DNA of 22,422 nt from Hypsibius dujardini (taxonomy: Eukaryota > Tardigrada > Eutardigrada > Parachela > Hypsibiidae), in assembly GCA_001579985.1 (NCBI GenBank), contig LRSR01004956.1, forward strand, positions 1 to 22,422, given 5' to 3'. Each line of letters begins with the position of its first letter. The first letter of the stretch is position 1. This document shows positions 19,601 through 22,422 of the stretch, piece after piece. A program made the translations under genes and the position numbers. The notes under the pieces were generated by a model. That model was not told the DNA's origin. It worked only from the letters and a program-made list of their open reading frames with translations, and made no database searches.

Positions 19601-19887
19601 GGCAGACAGGCAGACAGACAGATAAAAATTTGAGAATAGGACAAGCTCAAGGAAGATGACAACAGCTGATGCAGATACGTAGAATATGTAACCGTGACGA
19701 AAATGTACATGAAATGGTAGAAAATCGGTCAAGGAAACGTCATGAGGACTCGATATTAACCATACCTGCTGATATTGCCATGCTGTGACGCTGGTGTGAT
19801 TTGAAAAATAGCTTCCAAAATTTCCAGGGGTAGACAATCAAAGCCAGAATCGCCTTCTTCTATGATTTCCTCCGTATCAATAAACAT
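18878..19887 (-). CDS. F-box domain protein, two exons
   Basis: Exons on the minus strand are 19887-19766 and 19421-18878, GT-AG with phase 2, giving 221 aa. The F-box spans about residues 16-55: FDCLPLEILEAIFQ in exon 1, continuing across the splice to VCKYWNDAV, the usual VCKxWN end of the motif. F-box proteins bind SKP1 and bring substrates to SCF ubiquitin ligases. The rest (for example PLLRSLTFQNGQVQ and SVKKVRLDNVRILK) looks like a degenerate start of leucine-rich repeats, so the substrate domain is short. An in-frame upstream ATG at 19980 would add 31 residues, but I prefer 19887. The intron carries a long CAGA tract. More 3' exons are possible. Confidence 0.86.
19497..19624. repeat. 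(CAGA)n array in the F-box gene intron
   Basis: The purest tetranucleotide block is CAGACAGACAGA at 19553-19600, flanked by degenerate units. It lies fully inside intron 19422-19765. Confidence 0.95.
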
Positions 19888-21216
19888 TTTTGCGGTAGCT
19901 CTCTTCCGCTTCTGGGAACAACTTTTCACAAATGTTATCTTACAAAATAAAATAAACGGACGATGCAGAGATAGCTTCACGTAATGAAAAAATTGCGAGA
20001 ATCGAAACCGAAACTAAGAATATTTAGGTAACAATCGGTATACAGTTATTTATATGTGCCACATTTTTCGGAGAATGTTGACACAACCAGCCATTCAAAT
20101 TATATGAAGAACCTCATGACCGACCGAGAGACCTATTGAACGGCAATATTAATTACGCTTTAGGCCATCAGGCGCGGCATTGACAGTTCGAACTTAGAAT
20201 AGGTTCTTACCGCACCTGCTGCACATCAAAACACAACGAACTCGTGGCTTCGTGGCGCTTTGTTTGTGTATCGGTGCATTAAACGAAAACAATAAAGGCC
20301 GTCGGAGACCGTGGGCCATTTATCGCTCTTTGCATATCACGCGCTGTGTTGCAATTTTTTGTTTATTTTGACTCTTTCTTTGCGCCGCAAAGCTCCTCCT
20401 CGGTTGCTATAATTTACATTTTCTATTTTTCCAATTTGTATTTTGACAATTTTTCAAAAGTGTCAACTGCTCGTTTTTGCGCTGAACATTTTTACGACAT
20501 ATCGAATAATTCTTCAGTTGTTCAGACTTTAAATGTTCCTTATACTTTTCCAATTTATTCAGACTAATAAACAGGCAGAATATTTTCCTGAATATGAGAA
20601 GCTCTTCCAGATCAGATCATATTTACTCGACTTTTTTGTTGGATTTTGTTATTCATCTCACCGTGTTTTTTTACAGGGACAAATATTACAAAACAAAACA
20701 AAATCTCGAAAATAAATCCAAAAATATGGCTGGAGGCTTATTTCAATAAATCGGCAACAAAGTGGTTCAGCAGTTTCAAGGCAACATTCTGGTAACTGTA
20801 TACTCAAAACAATACAACACCGATTCTGCTTGCCCAGACTACTAAAGATTTCGGCATAATCCCTGAACCGCGAATAAAAACGGGGAAAACCGCTTAGAAG
20901 CATCATAAGACTAGGTGCGCTTAGGTGGAGATTATATAATTGAAAATATCGAAACGTAGTTTTCCTTATCGCAAATTATAATGGGAATCTGCCGTCTCAT
21001 CACGTGTGCCCGTAAATCGATCACATGTCTAGGGGAAATATTATGAGTTTTGTTGTTTGAAGGTGTCCATCCAAAAATAGAGCCGGAAAGTGCGGTGAGA
21101 GAATGGGATAAAAGACTCTCAAGCCATTTCGAGCATTGGTCGAGCAGGAAATTCCTAAAAAATTGGGTTCCTTTAGTTTGCTTTAACTAATGCGCTCTAT
21201 TTAATGTACAATACCC
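19888..21216. other. Intergenic region, no assigned gene
   Basis: AT-rich sequence between the F-box gene (5' side) and the 3' end of the MPV17-like gene. The plus-strand frame 20346-20567 ends with ARFCAEHFYD and then LNVPYTF. This faintly recalls the end of a THAP zinc finger (C-x2-H, then an AVPTIF-like box), but I cannot find the N-terminal Cys pair or Trp. A minus-strand frame (20658-20906, 82 aa) is unrecognised. Confidence 0.4.
21200..21205 (-). terminator. Candidate polyadenylation signal of the MPV17-like gene
   Basis: ATTAAA on the minus strand, 11 bases after the TGA at 21219-21217. It is a common variant of AATAAA. No experiment supports it. Confidence 0.4.
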
Positions 21217-22293
21217 TCATACCTTATGTTTGAAGTATGAGAGAATCGTGTTCCATACGACAAAGATGCTGAAAGAAATAGTAAGAAGACGAAATATGAA
21301 TATAAAGTATTTTTTAAAAAGTAAAAACAATTCGACTTGGCTTACCAGCTAACGAAGACAATTCGATGCTGCGGGCGGATGAAATAGAAGTTGAGGCACT
21401 GCATCGGCACCCAGATCGCACAGTCCGCCAGGAACACTGCAACCAAAAAAATAAACACTACCTGATTGTGAAGACTTTCCGCCTTTCCAGGGCTGTACGA
21501 AACGCTTCTTACCGTGAAGGAATTTGGAACGATACTCATGGCAGATGTCCTTGAATTTGTCGCCCTCCAAAGTCCCCATACCTTCAAGGCCAAAAGAAAT
21601 TTACACTTAACTGACTGTGAGAAAGGCCGAGATGTTTTTAGTACTTACTCCAGAAGAATGCAAACTGGAATGGAGGTCCCGACACTGTTGAATACATAAA
21701 TTAATGTTAGACACCAAATACAGGTCTTTACTTTTGTGTCTGTGTCTGTGTCTGTGTCTGTGTCTGTGTCTGTGTCTGTATTGAACTCCCTCACCGAGCT
21801 GGTCTGTGGCTACTTTCTTGATGATGGTCATGCCATCTCGCTGTGGCCACCGTCGATCCAGCATACGGAACCAGTGATGGGACAACGGCCCCAAGACGAA
21901 CATTCCAGTTGCTGCCATCCGGGCTTTACAAAAATATAAAATTTGTTAGCCTTAAACATCAACTCCCAATACTACAACTGTCTGTCAGAATTGACAGTCA
22001 GTTTACCTGTCCGCGCCCAATCGAAGGCATTCTTCTCCCGTTTAACGTGGATTTCGATGTTCTGCTGGATGGTGTCGCCTAACCCGAAGAGAGTGCCGCT
22101 GATTGTGATATTCGTAAGGAATCTAAAAAGAAACGAAAATTACCTTCATAATTAGATAAGTTAATTAGTTAACAAGTCACGAAAGGGTAGTAAAATTAAT
22201 GTGCCAAAAACGACAAGGTTAGTACGTAAACGCTACTTACAAATGGCGTTCAAATAATTTCTGGATTGCTTTTCGCACGGGAATTGCGGCCAT
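21217..22293 (-). CDS. MPV17/PMP22 family membrane protein (MPV17L2-like), seven exons
   Basis: Exons on the minus strand are 22293-22241, 22122-22007, 21923-21795, 21684-21649, 21581-21513, 21436-21346 and 21268-21217. All are GT-AG and total 546 bases (181 aa, normal for the family). Family landmarks appear in order: LFGLGDTIQQ, ARTARMAATG, then GPLSHHWFRMLDRRWP, KKVATDQLVSGPP, a GTLEGDKF loop, VFLADCAIWVPMQCLNFYF (usually NWxxWPxxQxxNFxxVP), and the C-terminal signature VVWNTILSYFKHK. Members are four-helix proteins of the mitochondrial inner membrane or peroxisome; MPV17L2 is tied to mitochondrial ribosome assembly. The exact subfamily is uncertain from motifs alone. ATG 22293 is chosen because the frame upstream has no other ATG before a TAA. 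Intron 3 holds a TGTCTG array. Confidence 0.95.
21736..21779. repeat. (TGTCTG)n array in MPV17-like intron 3
   Basis: About seven perfect TGTCTG hexamers lie inside the 110-base intron between exons 3 and 4. They have the same unit, orientation and type of location as in UGT C and D. Confidence 0.95.
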
Positions 22294-22422
22294 GTTTGGG
22301 GCGTCATCAGTACTCGTGTGAACACGTTGTTCTTCCTCGTTTTCATCGGTAATAATCTGCGCGCTTGTAGAAGGAGCTTATTGAAAAATTGAGAAGGAAT
22401 TGGGGACCAGCCCGATGATGGG
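22294..22422. other. 5' flank of the MPV17-like gene
   Basis: The frame upstream of the chosen start is open back to a TAA with no ATG. An AG at the end of GCGCGCAG (near 22359) could be an acceptor, so an upstream exon is possible outside the window. Confidence 0.35.

Noticed and set aside
19497-19624. Possible CRISPR-like array
   Set aside because: The repeats are contiguous tetranucleotides without spacers, in a eukaryotic intron.
20346-20567. THAP-type zinc-finger fragment
   Set aside because: Only a C-x2-H and a VPYTF-like end are seen; the N-terminal Cys pair and the Trp are missing, so the match may be chance.

Overview
This is a stretch of nuclear genome from an animal, most likely a small invertebrate. 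The genes are split by short GT-AG introns (about 40 to 850 bases). There are recognisable metazoan single-copy genes (a selenoprotein K homologue, an MPV17-like channel protein, an F-box protein) and relics of Tc1/mariner and hAT-type elements. I cannot name the species. An ecdysozoan such as a tardigrade would fit, but that is inference only.

Layout. The left part (1-12190) is a cluster of UDP-glycosyltransferase (UGT) genes, all on the minus strand: a divergent member A (626-2591, 443 aa), a dead copy B (about 3780-5193), and two intact close paralogues, C (5613-8117, 483 aa) and D (9494-11982, 483 aa). All carry the 44-residue 'PSPG' UDP-sugar box typical of plant-type soluble UGTs. They lack the signal peptide and C-terminal membrane anchor of ordinary animal UGTs. 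C, D and the 5' part of B share a promoter block with a conserved inverted pair of GATA sites. A fragment of another gene's last exon may lie at 105-281 on the plus strand.

The middle (12445-14960) holds decayed mobile-element material: the C-terminal end of a Tc1/mariner transposase and a spliced but interrupted hAT/ZNF862-like gene.

The right part (15434-22293) holds four compact housekeeping-type genes: selenoprotein K with cysteine in place of selenocysteine (plus, six exons, 94 aa), an unidentified multi-exon gene (plus), an F-box protein (minus, 221 aa) and an MPV17/PMP22-family protein (minus, seven exons, 181 aa). The spliced models of UGT A, C and D, SelK, the F-box gene and the MPV17-like gene were built by hand from splice sites. 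In each of these the exon phases close to an exact reading frame.

A recurring theme is simple-sequence DNA built from TGTC/TCTG (or its complement CAGA). Such a tract sits inside at least one intron of nearly every multi-exon gene here. Two larger GGAC-type tetranucleotide tracts lie between UGT genes. Together the UGT genes look like an expanding detoxification or secondary-metabolite conjugation family. The other genes are unrelated neighbours (ER membrane, ubiquitin ligase adaptor, mitochondrial or peroxisomal membrane).
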